Positions 10,008 to 19,214 are shown, counted from the first letter of the stretch. The stretch is DNA of 64,000 bases from Thermogemmatispora carboxidivorans (GCF_000702505.1 NZ_JNIM01000001.1:3410001-3474000); one strand, 5' to 3'. Notes: generated by a model from the letters alone, not told the origin. Program-made: numbers and translations.

Positions 10008-10640
10008 CTACTCAGCGATCGGCTCGAGTTTGACGCCAACGCGCTCGCGCTTCAATTCGTAGAGATTCGGCTGCTGCAAGGCCCAGTAGAAATGGTCCCA
10101 GTACTCGCCGGCCTCAGCGCCACGCGGGACCTGGATAATCACCGGGCCATAGAACCCCACCTGTGAGCCTTCCAGGGCAATGGTTGGCACGCCAAAGGCG
10201 TGGTAGCGCTCGACCGCTTCCTGGTGATCAGCCTCTACCTCACGGATGGTTGACTCGTCAGCCAGCGCCTCATCGACCAGGCCCGCATTCAAGCCGGCCC
10301 GCTCCAGGGCGGCGCGCACGCCAGCCGCATCAGAGATACTCTCACGGCGACCATGCAGGGCCGCACCCAGCGCCAGATAATAACGTTCCACTCCTTCATT
10401 GCCTTCGCGGCGCCGCACCAGAGCCAGCGTGCGCAGGCCAGCCCAACCATGATCTTCATAATTCGGCTGCGCCCCCTCCTTGCGATTGACTAGCTCCAGG
10501 CTGAAGAAGCGCCAGGTCACAGCCACAGGGCGAACCTGGCGCACTTCGCGCATCCAGAGCGCCGTACGCCAGGCTAGCGGGCAAAGCGGATCAAAATGGA
10601 AGTTCAGCTTAATGGGAGTGGCAGATGTTTGCTGAGCCAT
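10008..10640 (-). CDS. DsbA-family thioredoxin-fold protein (Rv2466c-like)
   Basis: 210 residues with a DsbA-type thioredoxin fold. The N-terminus LNFHFDPLCPLAWRTALWM resembles the mycobacterial mycothiol-dependent nitroreductase group (FDPLCPWA), and the cis-proline loop FGVPTIAL is present. Only one cysteine occurs in the active-site turn (CPLA instead of CxxC), so it probably works through a mixed disulfide with a thiol cofactor or as a transferase, not as a dithiol oxidase. No signal peptide, so cytoplasmic. It is transcribed divergently from the phosphofructokinase gene. The precise reaction is unknown. Confidence 0.82.
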   Translation of the reverse strand: MAQQTSATPIKLNFHFDPLCPLAWRTALWMREVRQVRPVAVTWRFFSLELVNRKEGAQPNYEDHGWAGLRTLALVRRREGNEGVERYYLALGAALHGRRESISDAAGVRAALERAGLNAGLVDEALADESTIREVEADHQEAVERYHAFGVPTIALEGSQVGFYGPVIIQVPRGAEAGEYWDHFYWALQQPNLYELKRERVGVKLEPIAE

Positions 10641-10726
10641 AGGACGCTAAAGACTCCTCTAGCCGATGGGTAAAGTAACACAGTGGTGTTGCAAGAGGCA
10701 CCAGAGAACAAAATGACTGCTATCAC

Positions 10727-10754
10727 CATATAATCTGGAGCGTAGACCTGTCAA
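10727..10754 (-). promoter_or_regulatory. Promoter of the DsbA-family gene
   Basis: Minus strand TTGACA (10749-10754), 16 bp, TATATG (10727-10732), about 87 bp before the ATG at 10640. The -35 is perfect. Confidence 0.5.
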
Positions 10755-10853
10755 GGCCAGGGAGAGCGCGACAAAGCAACAGACCAGAGACCGGGCCCCG
10801 AGTCCTTGCTCCTGGCCCTCCCGCGCCTGCTTTGCCAATGTGTCAGTCACCTA

Positions 10854-10882
10854 TTTACCTGAGCCGCCGTTTATGAGATACT
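10854..10882 (+). promoter_or_regulatory. Promoter of the phosphofructokinase gene
   Basis: TTTACC (10854-10859), 17 bp, GATACT (10877-10882), about 54 bp before the start codon. Each hexamer matches four of six consensus bases. Confidence 0.45.
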
Positions 10883-10935
10883 GCAGAAGGCAAACATCCC
10901 TAGCATCCCTAGGAACTCAGGAGGGACAGGAAATC

Positions 10936-12150
10936 ATGCCAGGACAGATCAAAAGCCCCGTCCGCACGCTCGGCGTCTTGACCGGCGGGGGCGATGTGCC
11001 GGGGCTAAATGCCGCCATCAAAGCACTGGTCTACCGGGCGGAGACGCTGGGGATCAGCGTCATCGGGCTCCGCTACGGCTGGAGGGGCATCACCTTCCTC
11101 AACCGCAATCGCCCACGCGAGGAGCAGATCTTCCGCGCCGAAGACCCGCAAACCTGGGACGATCACTACTTGCTGCCGCTTAACCGACTCAATACCCGCA
11201 CGATCGATCGCCAGGGCGGAACAATCTTGCTCTCAACGCGCACTAATCCCGCGCGCGTGCGCGTGAGCGAGCTGCCCGAGCATCTCAAACACCGCGGTGA
11301 GGGACACGATCCGCAGGAGTATCTGGATCTGACCGATGAGGTTCTGGCCAATATTGAGTTTCTAGGCCTGGACGGCCTGGTCGTCATCGGCGGCGATGAC
11401 ACGCTGAGCTACGGGGCTGTGCTTGGGACAAAGGGAGTCCCTGTTTGGGGCATCCCGAAGACCATGGACAACGATGTTCCTGGCACTGATTATTGCATCG
11501 GCTTCCAGACAGCTATCAACCGCGCAAGCGAGTTCATCGGACGCCTGCGCTCAACCCTCGGCTCTCACAGCGAGACAGCACTCTTCCGCCTCTTTGGACG
11601 CGATGCCGGTTTTACCGCTCTGGAAACGGCCATCGCAACCTGGGCCGACCGCCTGCTGATCCCAGAGGTACCGGCCAATATCGATCACCTGGCCGAGCTG
11701 GTTGCCAACGACCGGCGCAATAATCCTAACCACTATTCGATCGTTGTGCTTTCCGAGGGGGCCAATCTGGGCATACCAGTGCCGGAGGTCGGTCCGGCAG
11801 ACGCCTATGGCCATCGCAAGAAGGCCAACGTGGCCGAGTTCCTGGCCGGCCAGCTGAGCGAGCGCCTGCCAGGCGTGCGCTTCTTGCCGATCGACCTGAC
11901 GTATATTCTGCGCAGCGGCGAGCCAGATGTCTACGATCGCCACATGGCCATCTATTTGGCTAACATGGCCATGAGCCTGGTGGAGCAGGGCATTCACGGC
12001 GCGATGGTCGGCCACCGCGAGGGCAAGATCATCTACACCGATCTCCCCGGGAAAGATAAGCCGGCGCGGCGCGTCAATCCCGATGACTACCACCCGACTC
12101 GCTATCGCCCGCGCTTTGAGCACATCACTGGCCCATATATGCCATTGTGA
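10936..12150 (+). CDS. 6-phosphofructokinase, pyrophosphate-type signature
   Basis: 404 residues of the PfkA superfamily. The glycine-rich phosphoryl-donor loop GVLTGGGDVPGLNAA lies at 13-27. Two diagnostic positions are visible: GGDDT (second Asp, residue 155) and PKTMDND (Lys175). ATP-dependent enzymes usually have Gly at both places (GGDGS, PGTIDND), while Asp plus Lys is the signature of PPi-dependent enzymes, so PPi is the predicted donor. The enzyme interconverts fructose 6-phosphate and fructose 1,6-bisphosphate, reversibly if PPi-linked. The ATG at 10936 has AGGAGGG upstream; the frame extends to 10840 without support. A membrane pyrophosphatase gene follows on the same strand 850 bp later. 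Donor specificity is inferred from two residues. Confidence 0.9.
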   Translation: MPGQIKSPVRTLGVLTGGGDVPGLNAAIKALVYRAETLGISVIGLRYGWRGITFLNRNRPREEQIFRAEDPQTWDDHYLLPLNRLNTRTIDRQGGTILLSTRTNPARVRVSELPEHLKHRGEGHDPQEYLDLTDEVLANIEFLGLDGLVVIGGDDTLSYGAVLGTKGVPVWGIPKTMDNDVPGTDYCIGFQTAINRASEFIGRLRSTLGSHSETALFRLFGRDAGFTALETAIATWADRLLIPEVPANIDHLAELVANDRRNNPNHYSIVVLSEGANLGIPVPEVGPADAYGHRKKANVAEFLAGQLSERLPGVRFLPIDLTYILRSGEPDVYDRHMAIYLANMAMSLVEQGIHGAMVGHREGKIIYTDLPGKDKPARRVNPDDYHPTRYRPRFEHITGPYMPL

Positions 12151-13002
12151 GATCGTGAGATCAGCAGCACCTTCACCCAGGCCGGGGCAGAACCCGCCAC
12201 AGAGCGGGCGAGCGGACCCCGCGCCTCATCAGAGCGGGGCATGGCGTGGTAGGGCGCTCTTCCTATCGTATCAGCAGTAACGTAGGGGATCGGTGAGGTG
12301 TAGACAGACGCACAGCGTCGGCGTTGCCGTTGACATCAGCAAAGAGGCGGCTTCGCCGATCCCTCCTCGTGAGTTACCAGCGTTCTTTCGATTGCATCTA
12401 TCCTTCCGCCCGGCTTTGCAGCGGGCCCGAGATAAGGGACCGCTCTCCCTCGCATGAGCTGGCTGGCTCTCCCGGCTGTCCACTTGGGAGTCAGGGCTGT
12501 TGCTTCTCCTTGCGCTGGCTAACCAGGAAAGAGGAGCAGGCCTTTTTCGGCAGTGCACTGCACTGCGCAGCCAGCCGCCAGGGCCGACACTACCCTGGCA
12601 GCAACCACTGATTGATGAGGACTACCCTCCGTGCAGGCCCAGGACGTCCTGGAGAGAGGAGGGGCGCATTGATTATAACTCGACTATTTGCCATGTAATT
12701 ACAGGGTTCACTATCGACTATAGGTGTCAGCAGCAGCGAGTGAGGAACAGGGGAACCACGGCGTTTTGCGGGCCTGATCAGGGTCTTTCAGAGCCGGCCT
12801 AGAGGCAGCTTTAGCTATTTTTCAAACTTGACGAAAGACAGGATAATATGATAAATAAGAATAATGTTCTACTGCTAGCATCGTCAGTCCGCCCGCACCA
12901 GGGCCTTGCTACTTCCTGCCATCACGGCCATCGCCAGATTGTTCTGGCCTCACTTTGAGCTGGGTGTTCGTATTGACACTATCTGCCTTCCAAGGAGGTT
13001 GA
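12151..13002. other. 850-bp non-coding region before hppA
   Basis: No open frame here looks coding. It holds imperfect GC hairpins after the phosphofructokinase stop (12207-12240). It also has a 12-bp palindrome (12550-12561), a perfect 7-bp hairpin GCCAGGG/CCCTGGC (12577-12583 with 12593-12599), and the hppA promoter. A G-rich part at 12735-12800 could fold, but I cannot match it to a known riboswitch class. Confidence 0.5.
12828..12856 (+). promoter_or_regulatory. hppA promoter
   Basis: TTGACG (12828-12833), 17 bp, ATAAAT (12851-12856) in an AT-rich island; predicted leader about 140 nt. Confidence 0.5.
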
Positions 13003-15255
13003 ATGGTCTATTACATCTTGGTCCCCATCGGTGTGGGACTCCTCGCCGTGCTGTTTGCGGCCTTTTTGATCAACGACGTACTGCGGAGAGATACAGGTAC
13101 GCCTTCAATGCAGAAGATCGCGAATGCCATCTTCTCCGGCGCAACCGCCTTTCTCAATCGGCAGTATCGCACCATCGCATTGCTGGCGATCGGTGCGGCT
13201 GTGCTGGTGGCAGCCGCCCTGGCGCTCCTTGGCCAGGGTACGCTGGCTGTACGGTTCAATCTGGCCTGGCACACCGCTCTCGCTTTTCTGGTGGGAGCGC
13301 TCTGCTCTGGTATCTCGGGCTATACAGGCATGTACGTTGCCGTGAAGTCCAATAGTCGCACCGCCAGCGCGGCGCGCCGCAGCCTGGGCGAAGCCCTGGT
13401 CGTGGCGCTGCGCGGGGGGGCTGTTTCCGGCTTCCTGGTGGTCGCGCTTTCGATACTGGGTGTCTCTCTGCTCTTCACCATCTTTGGCGGCCTGTCCAGC
13501 CCGGCCACGACGCCGTCGTTGATCGTCGGCTTCGGCTTCGGCGCCAGCTTCGTGGCCCTTTTCGCTCAGCTCGGCGGCGGTATTTATACGAAGGCCGCCG
13601 ATATGGGGGCGGATCTGGTCGGCAAGGTTGAGGCGAATATTCCCGAGGACGACCCGCGCAATCCGGCTGTGGTGGCCGACCTGGTGGGTGACAACGTGGG
13701 CGACTGTGCCGGGCGTGGTGCCGATCTCTTCGAGTCGACGGCGGCTGAAAATATCGGTACCATGATCCTGGGCGCCACCCTCTTTCAGGCCACCGGCAAC
13801 ATCGGCTGGATGCTCTTCCCGTTGGTGCTGGGCGCCTTCGGGCTGATCGCTTCGGCCATCGGTGTGCTCTCGGTCCGAGCTTCGGCTGTGATTGAACCCG
13901 AGAAGGCGGCTGGCCGCGATCCCGGCCAGATTGCTATGCAGCGCCTGAATATCGGCTACTATATTACCTGTGCTCTCTCGCTCGTCGGGATGTTCCTGGG
14001 CTGCTATCTGCTGCTCGGACAGAGTTCGGTCTCGGCGAACTATGGTCTGCCCGCCTGGCTCTGGTTCGCCCTGGCCGGTACGGTCGGCATTGCTCTGAGC
14101 ATCGCCTTTGTCTTTATCACGCAGTATTACACCTCCGGGACCTGGCGCCCGGTGCGTGAGATCGCTGCGGCAACCCTGACCGGCCCGGCCACCACGATTA
14201 TTAGTGGCATTACGGTGGGCTTCGAGTGTATTGTTGCTCCCGTCCTGGCCATCAGTGCCGCTTTGGGCCTGTCCTACTTCTTCGGGAGCCAGGTCCATAT
14301 CCCGCTGGCTTCCCTGGGGTCCATCAATGTCAGCGGGATCTTCGGGACGGCTGTGGCCACCGTCGGTATGCTGATGAGCTGCGCTTATATCCTGACAATG
14401 GATACTTTCGGTCCGATTACGGACAACGCCGGCGGCATCAGCGAGATGAGTGGTCAGTCTGAGTCGGTGCGCGCCATTACGGACGCGCTCGATAGCGTCG
14501 GCAATACGACAAAGGCCCTGACGAAGGGCTATGGCCTCGGCTCCGCAGCCCTGGCCGCTTTCCTGCTCTTCAGTGCCTATCTGGATGTGCTCTATAGCTT
14601 CCGCCATGATCCGACGGTCTATCGCGTCGATCTGGCCAATCTGAGCACGTTCGTTGCCGGTCTGCTTGGCCTCGCCTTGATCTTCTTCTTCAGCTCGTTG
14701 GCAATCCGGGCCGTGGGGAAGGCTGCCGGGCGGATGATCGAGGAGGTGCGACGTCAGTTCCGCGCAAATCCTCGCATCATGGCGGAGAACCCCGATGAGC
14801 GTGTCGATCCTGATTACGCACGCTGCGTGGACATCAGTACGTCGGGTGCTCTGCGAGCGATGGTGCTGCCCGGCACGGTCGCGGTCTTGACCCCGATCGC
14901 TGTGGGCGTGATCCTTGGCCCCCAGGCGGCTGCCGGTCTGTTGATGGTGGCCACAATGGGCGGTATCGTGGTGGCTCTCTTCTTGAACAACGGCGGTGGT
15001 GCCTGGGACAATGCCAAGAAATATATTGAGGCTGGCTATCTGCGTGTGAATGTGAAAGGGGAGATTGTCCCGCCCGACGATCCCGAGGGGATTGTTCTGG
15101 GCAAGAAGAGTGAACCGCATAAGGCGAGCGTGATCGGCGATACGGTCGGTGATCCTTTCAAGGATACCGCCGGTCCATCGCTGCATGTGCTCATTAAGCT
15201 GCTCAGCACCATCACGCTGGTGCTGGCCCCTCTCTTCTACTTCCTGCATGTCTAG
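13003..15255 (+). CDS. hppA: K+-independent H+-translocating pyrophosphatase
   Basis: 750 residues, an integral membrane pyrophosphatase with about 16 transmembrane segments. Substrate-site motifs are intact: KAADMGADLVGKVE (197-210), DLVGDNVGDCAGRGADLFES (226-245) and, near the C-terminus, DTVGDPFKDTAGPSLHVL. The ion/potassium determinant reads GNTTKALTKG (Lys504, Thr507). Lysine and threonine here mark the K+-independent, proton-pumping branch, whereas K+-dependent enzymes have Ala and Gly. It hydrolyses PPi from biosynthesis and stores the energy as a proton gradient, or may run in reverse. A perfect AAGGAGG lies before the ATG. It is downstream of a PPi-type phosphofructokinase, suggesting a joint use of PPi. 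Confidence 0.96.
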   Translation: MVYYILVPIGVGLLAVLFAAFLINDVLRRDTGTPSMQKIANAIFSGATAFLNRQYRTIALLAIGAAVLVAAALALLGQGTLAVRFNLAWHTALAFLVGALCSGISGYTGMYVAVKSNSRTASAARRSLGEALVVALRGGAVSGFLVVALSILGVSLLFTIFGGLSSPATTPSLIVGFGFGASFVALFAQLGGGIYTKAADMGADLVGKVEANIPEDDPRNPAVVADLVGDNVGDCAGRGADLFESTAAENIGTMILGATLFQATGNIGWMLFPLVLGAFGLIASAIGVLSVRASAVIEPEKAAGRDPGQIAMQRLNIGYYITCALSLVGMFLGCYLLLGQSSVSANYGLPAWLWFALAGTVGIALSIAFVFITQYYTSGTWRPVREIAAATLTGPATTIISGITVGFECIVAPVLAISAALGLSYFFGSQVHIPLASLGSINVSGIFGTAVATVGMLMSCAYILTMDTFGPITDNAGGISEMSGQSESVRAITDALDSVGNTTKALTKGYGLGSAALAAFLLFSAYLDVLYSFRHDPTVYRVDLANLSTFVAGLLGLALIFFFSSLAIRAVGKAAGRMIEEVRRQFRANPRIMAENPDERVDPDYARCVDISTSGALRAMVLPGTVAVLTPIAVGVILGPQAAAGLLMVATMGGIVVALFLNNGGGAWDNAKKYIEAGYLRVNVKGEIVPPDDPEGIVLGKKSEPHKASVIGDTVGDPFKDTAGPSLHVLIKLLSTITLVLAPLFYFLHV

Positions 15256-15689
15256 CTTCTAAAGGACAAGCAGGGACATAGTGGAGGTCGGTCACGGATA
15301 GGCTCGTCCAGCCGTAATAAGGGAGAGGAGTGGAGCGACGGGCCAGGGGATGACCTTCCAGGGTTGTGACTGGGCCTGACCTGGCGCTCGGGCGCTGCTT
15401 TGCCCGGGTGCTCCCTCTACGCTCGCCATGTGTATGGGAAGCATGTTTCGGAAGGCAGACATGGCCTGGCGAGCTTGCTCCGCGTCGATATTCCGCTGGC
15501 AGCGGACTGCAAGCACCGCCTGAGATAGATAGATAAGGGGGCGGAGAACTCACTTGCTTGGGAGTTTCTCCGTCCCCTTTTTTTGGCTCCGCCTGCCACC
15601 TTCCTTGCGCTGCGCTGCTCCGCCCCTCTTTTATTGAGCTAAGTCACTAAGTCAGGCAGGAGGCTCAGGAAGGTGACTCTGACCCCAGC
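15256..15689. other. Convergent gap between hppA and nrdJ
   Basis: Holds the hppA terminator. Short open frames on the minus strand have no ribosome binding site and overlap the terminator, so I see no gene. Confidence 0.5.
15536..15584 (+). terminator. Rho-independent terminator after hppA
   Basis: A long hairpin: GGGGGCGGAGAACTC (from 15537) pairs with GAGTTTCTCCGTCCCC, followed by a run of seven T. It lies about 280 bp after the hppA stop and is oriented for the plus strand. A GATA x3 run sits just before it. Confidence 0.85.
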
Positions 15690-18600
15690 TTAGCATTCGC
15701 TGTGGCCGCAGCTATAGCACTTGCGACAGCCTTCTTCGTAGACCATCGTGTTGCAACCGCATTGCGGGCACAGGTTACCGGTGACGTTGAGGTAACCGAT
15801 GGGCAAGGGGTCGTGAGCGTTGTTGCTGTGGCTCTCGTCCTCTGGCTGCCGATGGAGCGAGGCCGGGGTGCTCGCTCCGCTTTCGAGCATCTCTAGATGG
15901 AGCTCCAGCGCCCGGGCTACGGCGTCCGGCAGTGAGCGAATCTGCTGCGGGCCGAAACCAACTGAGCGGCTACCGGCAATGCCCCGCAGTTGCTCAGCCA
16001 CTTCGCGCATGCGATCAACCTGCGAGAGCGGACTGGGAATGCGCAGGATGAGCGAGATGAGTCGCCCCAGGGCCTCAGCCAGAGCCAGGATGTCGCTGCC
16101 GGCTTTGCCGACGTTGACGAAGACTTCTAGTGGGCCATGCTCATCGCTGTTGATGGTGACGTTGACTTTGCCCTCGGGGGCCCGAATCTTGCGGGTGTAG
16201 CCGTGCAAGACCTCGGGCGGGGGCTTGATCATCGGTCCGTGGCTCGCCCCTTGCTCAGATCTGCTCTCGCTCTGCGGCGGCTGCTGTTCCTGGGCAGGCT
16301 GGGCCGCTGCCTGAGCTTGCTGTTGCTGCTGCTCCCCTTTCTTGTCTTCGATATGGGAGAGTACCCCGACTCGTGATCCGTCGCGCATATAGGTGATGCC
16401 TTTACAGCCAAGCTCGTAGGCCAGGGTGTAGAGCTTTTTGACGTCTTCGACTGTGTGGCTATTGGGAGCATTGACGGTCTTGCTGATGCTGGCGTCGGTA
16501 TATTTCTGAATGGTGGCCTGGACACGCACGTGTTGCTCCGGCGTGAGATCGTTGGCGGCCACAAAGTAATCAGGAATCGGCTCGCCCGGGTGTTCGTCGC
16601 GCCAGGCTTTGAAGAGGGGGTGGTAGAGGATATGCTCACCTGTGCGGTCGCGACGCACCATAGCGAAGTCGTAGACTGGCTCGATGCCGGAGCTGACACC
16701 GGCGAAGAGGCTGGTGGTGCCCGTCGGCGCCTGGGTTAGCAGAACGGCGTTGCGGATGCCTTGCTTGCGAATCTTCTCCTGGATGGCTTTGGGCAGCCGC
16801 TGAATAAAACGCCCCTGCATGTATTTCTCGCGCTCGAAGCGTGGGAATGGCCCTTTTTCTGCCGCGATATCCGCCGAGGCGTCGTACGCCGCATCGCGAA
16901 TGGTGCGATAGATGCGCTCGATCACGGGAATGGAGCGGTCGCTGCCGTAGGGGACCTGCATTTTGATGAGGGCATCGGCCAGGCCCATTGTGCCCAGGCC
17001 AGTGCGCCGCGTGGCCATCTGCGCCTGACGGTTCTCTTCGATAAAGTACTCGTTGGCGTCGATGACGTTGTCGAGGAAGCGCATGGCTACGCGGGCGGTC
17101 TCAGCAAGCTGCTGATAGTCCATTTCGCCGTCTTTGACAAAGGCGGCCAGGTTGAGGGCCCCCAGGTTGCAGACGCCCCAGGGCGGCAGGGGCTGCTCTC
17201 CGCAGTTGTGCACTACGAGACCATTGGCAATGAAGAGATGCATCTGCGGCTCAACAAGATCGTAGACCAGCTCTTCGCCGTCCGGCTCCAGGCTCTCGAA
17301 GGTCGCCAGGTAGCTGGCGGGTTCCTCGGAGGCCGCGCTCTGGATCACGGCGGCGTTCAGGAGGCCCTGGCGACTGGCAGGCAGCAGGCTAATCTGCTCG
17401 CTGAAGCGTCGCAGCTGGCCGCCGCTGACGAGCAGTTCATCCCCCGCCTCTCCAGGTCGACTCAGGCGCCGGGGCTGAATCGTGGAGAGAATGGCGAAGT
17501 TCAAGAGGAGGCGCTGAACATCTTCGAGCAGGGTGCGCGCACAGCCGCTGAGGAGCAATGTAGAGAGGCCCTGGCTGTCGCAGACAAGGGTACCGGCCAG
17601 CGAGAAGAGCATGGCTAGAAAACCCTGCTGCATGGCGCGATTGCCGCGCAGAACAGCGGCGGGCAGGCGCTGGCCCAGCATCGATGCTTTGGCTTCGGCG
17701 GCACTGAGAGCCTGGGCTTGAGCCAGGATGGCCTTGGACAGGGCTGGGGCGGGAGCTTGCAGGCCGCTGGCGCTGATGCTCAGCCAGGCCAGGGCCTGAC
17801 CTACCTCGGCGCTGCCCTCTGTCCCAAAGGCTCCGCCATGCTGTAGCAGATGGAGCTGCTCGCCTGGCTGGAGATCCGCAGCGGCCTTCCAGCCGTTCGT
17901 GGTCAGAATACGGTGATCAGCAGTGAGGCGCAGGCTGTAGCCTTCGCGCGTGCGCAGCCGGTAGACGGGCTTGATGCCTGTGGGGAAGACGGGACTGGCC
18001 AGGCGCAGGCGACTGCTCAGTCCAGTCGCTCCTTTCTGGCCCTCTCTGAGGCTGGCGCTGCGAGCGTGGCCGACAGACGCCGCCGTCGGCAGGTTCAGAT
18101 CTTCTGAGACAATCTGTACGGGTAGCCCACTCTGGGCCAGCTCACGCGCCGGAATGAGGCCCGCACTGGTGTAGATGAGCGTGTCGCCGGTGACGCAGGG
18201 GTTGACACAGTTGATCTTTTCGTAGTACCAGGTGTTCGCCTCTTTGTTGCAGCGATCCATGAAGACGACGCCCGGTTCGGCAGACTCCCAGGCCGACTTG
18301 CAAATGAGGTCCCAGAGGTCGCGCGCACGCACCGTCTTCTTGACCTCTCCCTGCCAGATGAGGTTCCACGGCTCATCGTTCTTGACAGCCTGCATGAAGC
18401 GATCAGAGATGCAGACCGAGAGGTTGGCATGCTCGATCTTGCCTTCGGTACGCTTGACAGTGATGAACTCTTCAACGTCGGGATGGGTGTCGTCCAGCAT
18501 GAGCATAAGGGCGCCGCGCCGCGAGCCTCCTTGCTGGATGACATCGCCCGTAGCCACCGAGTAGAGCTGCGCCCAGGAGCAGGGACCGGAAGCCGTGCCG

Positions 18601-19061
18601 TTGACTGTCTTGATGTAGGAGCCACGGGGCCGCAGGGTCGAGAGGTTGATGCCTACTCCCCCACCACGGGCCATGATCTCGGTCATGATCTTGAGGTTGT
18701 CAAGAATGCCCTGGCGGCTGTCCTCCGGACTGGGAATGACGTAGCAGTTGTAAAAGGTCACCTGATGGCCAGAGCCAGCCCCCGCCAGAATACGCCCACC
18801 CGGTACAAATTTGAAGTCAGCCATCGCCTCATAGAAGCGCTTCTCCCAGTAGGCACGCAGCTCCTCCGTCTTCTCCACCGCCGCAATTCCCCGCGCCACA
18901 CGCGCCCACAGCTCTTCGGGATAGTGCTCCAGCGGCTGGCCGTTGGCATCCTTGAGCGAATAGCGATCAAGAAAGACTTTGAGGCGAATGCCTTCTAGCT
19001 GCGTTCGCTTCGGTGTATCGCCAGGCACCTTGGGAGTCTTCGACTCCTGCTGCTCTAACAT
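15690..19061 (-). CDS. nrdJ: Adenosylcobalamin-dependent ribonucleotide reductase with intein
   Basis: 1123 residues: about 792 of class II reductase plus a 331-residue intein. The class II hallmarks are NCYVIPSPEDS (Cys106, one redox cysteine) and GGGVGINLSTLR. The split active-site motif NP/CGEQ has Glu622 and radical-site Cys620. CNLGALNLA follows (Cys631, second redox cysteine, 11 after Cys620 as in known class II enzymes), then APTGTTSLFAGVSSGIEP. The C-terminus has a Gln-rich linker and a cysteine-rich tail (CPQCGCN, CRKCYSCGHSEC) that re-reduces the enzyme. It makes deoxyribonucleotides from ribonucleotides using coenzyme B12. The ATG has GAGGAG 9 nt upstream. It is transcribed alone, divergent from cinA. 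No cobalamin riboswitch was recognised in the leader. Confidence 0.96.
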   Translation of the reverse strand: MLEQQESKTPKVPGDTPKRTQLEGIRLKVFLDRYSLKDANGQPLEHYPEELWARVARGIAAVEKTEELRAYWEKRFYEAMADFKFVPGGRILAGAGSGHQVTFYNCYVIPSPEDSRQGILDNLKIMTEIMARGGGVGINLSTLRPRGSYIKTVNGTASGPCSWAQLYSVATGDVIQQGGSRRGALMLMLDDTHPDVEEFITVKRTEGKIEHANLSVCISDRFMQAVKNDEPWNLIWQGEVKKTVRARDLWDLICKSAWESAEPGVVFMDRCNKEANTWYYEKINCVNPCVTGDTLIYTSAGLIPARELAQSGLPVQIVSEDLNLPTAASVGHARSASLREGQKGATGLSSRLRLASPVFPTGIKPVYRLRTREGYSLRLTADHRILTTNGWKAAADLQPGEQLHLLQHGGAFGTEGSAEVGQALAWLSISASGLQAPAPALSKAILAQAQALSAAEAKASMLGQRLPAAVLRGNRAMQQGFLAMLFSLAGTLVCDSQGLSTLLLSGCARTLLEDVQRLLLNFAILSTIQPRRLSRPGEAGDELLVSGGQLRRFSEQISLLPASRQGLLNAAVIQSAASEEPASYLATFESLEPDGEELVYDLVEPQMHLFIANGLVVHNCGEQPLPPWGVCNLGALNLAAFVKDGEMDYQQLAETARVAMRFLDNVIDANEYFIEENRQAQMATRRTGLGTMGLADALIKMQVPYGSDRSIPVIERIYRTIRDAAYDASADIAAEKGPFPRFEREKYMQGRFIQRLPKAIQEKIRKQGIRNAVLLTQAPTGTTSLFAGVSSGIEPVYDFAMVRRDRTGEHILYHPLFKAWRDEHPGEPIPDYFVAANDLTPEQHVRVQATIQKYTDASISKTVNAPNSHTVEDVKKLYTLAYELGCKGITYMRDGSRVGVLSHIEDKKGEQQQQQAQAAAQPAQEQQPPQSESRSEQGASHGPMIKPPPEVLHGYTRKIRAPEGKVNVTINSDEHGPLEVFVNVGKAGSDILALAEALGRLISLILRIPSPLSQVDRMREVAEQLRGIAGSRSVGFGPQQIRSLPDAVARALELHLEMLESGASTPASLHRQPEDESHSNNAHDPLPIGYLNVTGNLCPQCGCNTMVYEEGCRKCYSCGHSEC
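17205..18197 (-). mobile_element. NrdJ intein with a decayed homing endonuclease
   Basis: Residues 289-619 of the NrdJ precursor. Block A starts at Cys289 (CVTGDTLIYTSAG). Block B has LTADHRILTTNGW (Thr380, His383, the TxxH motif). The C-terminal end is MHLFIANGLVVHN (His618, Asn619) followed by Cys620 of the extein. All splicing residues are present. The middle part resembles a LAGLIDADG endonuclease. However, both signature helices have lost acidic residues: LAWLSISASG (residues about 424-433) and LFSLAG (about 485-490; canonical LFDADG). Splicing should rebuild the reductase active site; homing is probably lost. Confidence 0.92.
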
Positions 19062-19214
19062 GCTGTGTTACTCCTCTCTGAAATTCCCGCTCGTCAGTCG
19101 CCGCCCGCTCCCACCAACCACTACACCCACCACCCCACGCGCTTGCTGGACCGCTTCTCGTGGGGCCGGACGCACGACAAAGAAAGGGTAGGTAAGAAAT
19201 AGGATTCACTTCTA

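Noticed and set aside
12735..12800. Resemblance to a c-di-AMP (ydaO) riboswitch
   Set aside because: Only the GGGGAACCAC-like piece fits; the remaining conserved blocks are not present.
13105..15249. 714-codon open frame on the minus strand
   Set aside because: Antisense to hppA; its protein is His/Gln/Asp/Arg-rich with no fold, an effect of GC-rich third positions in the real gene.
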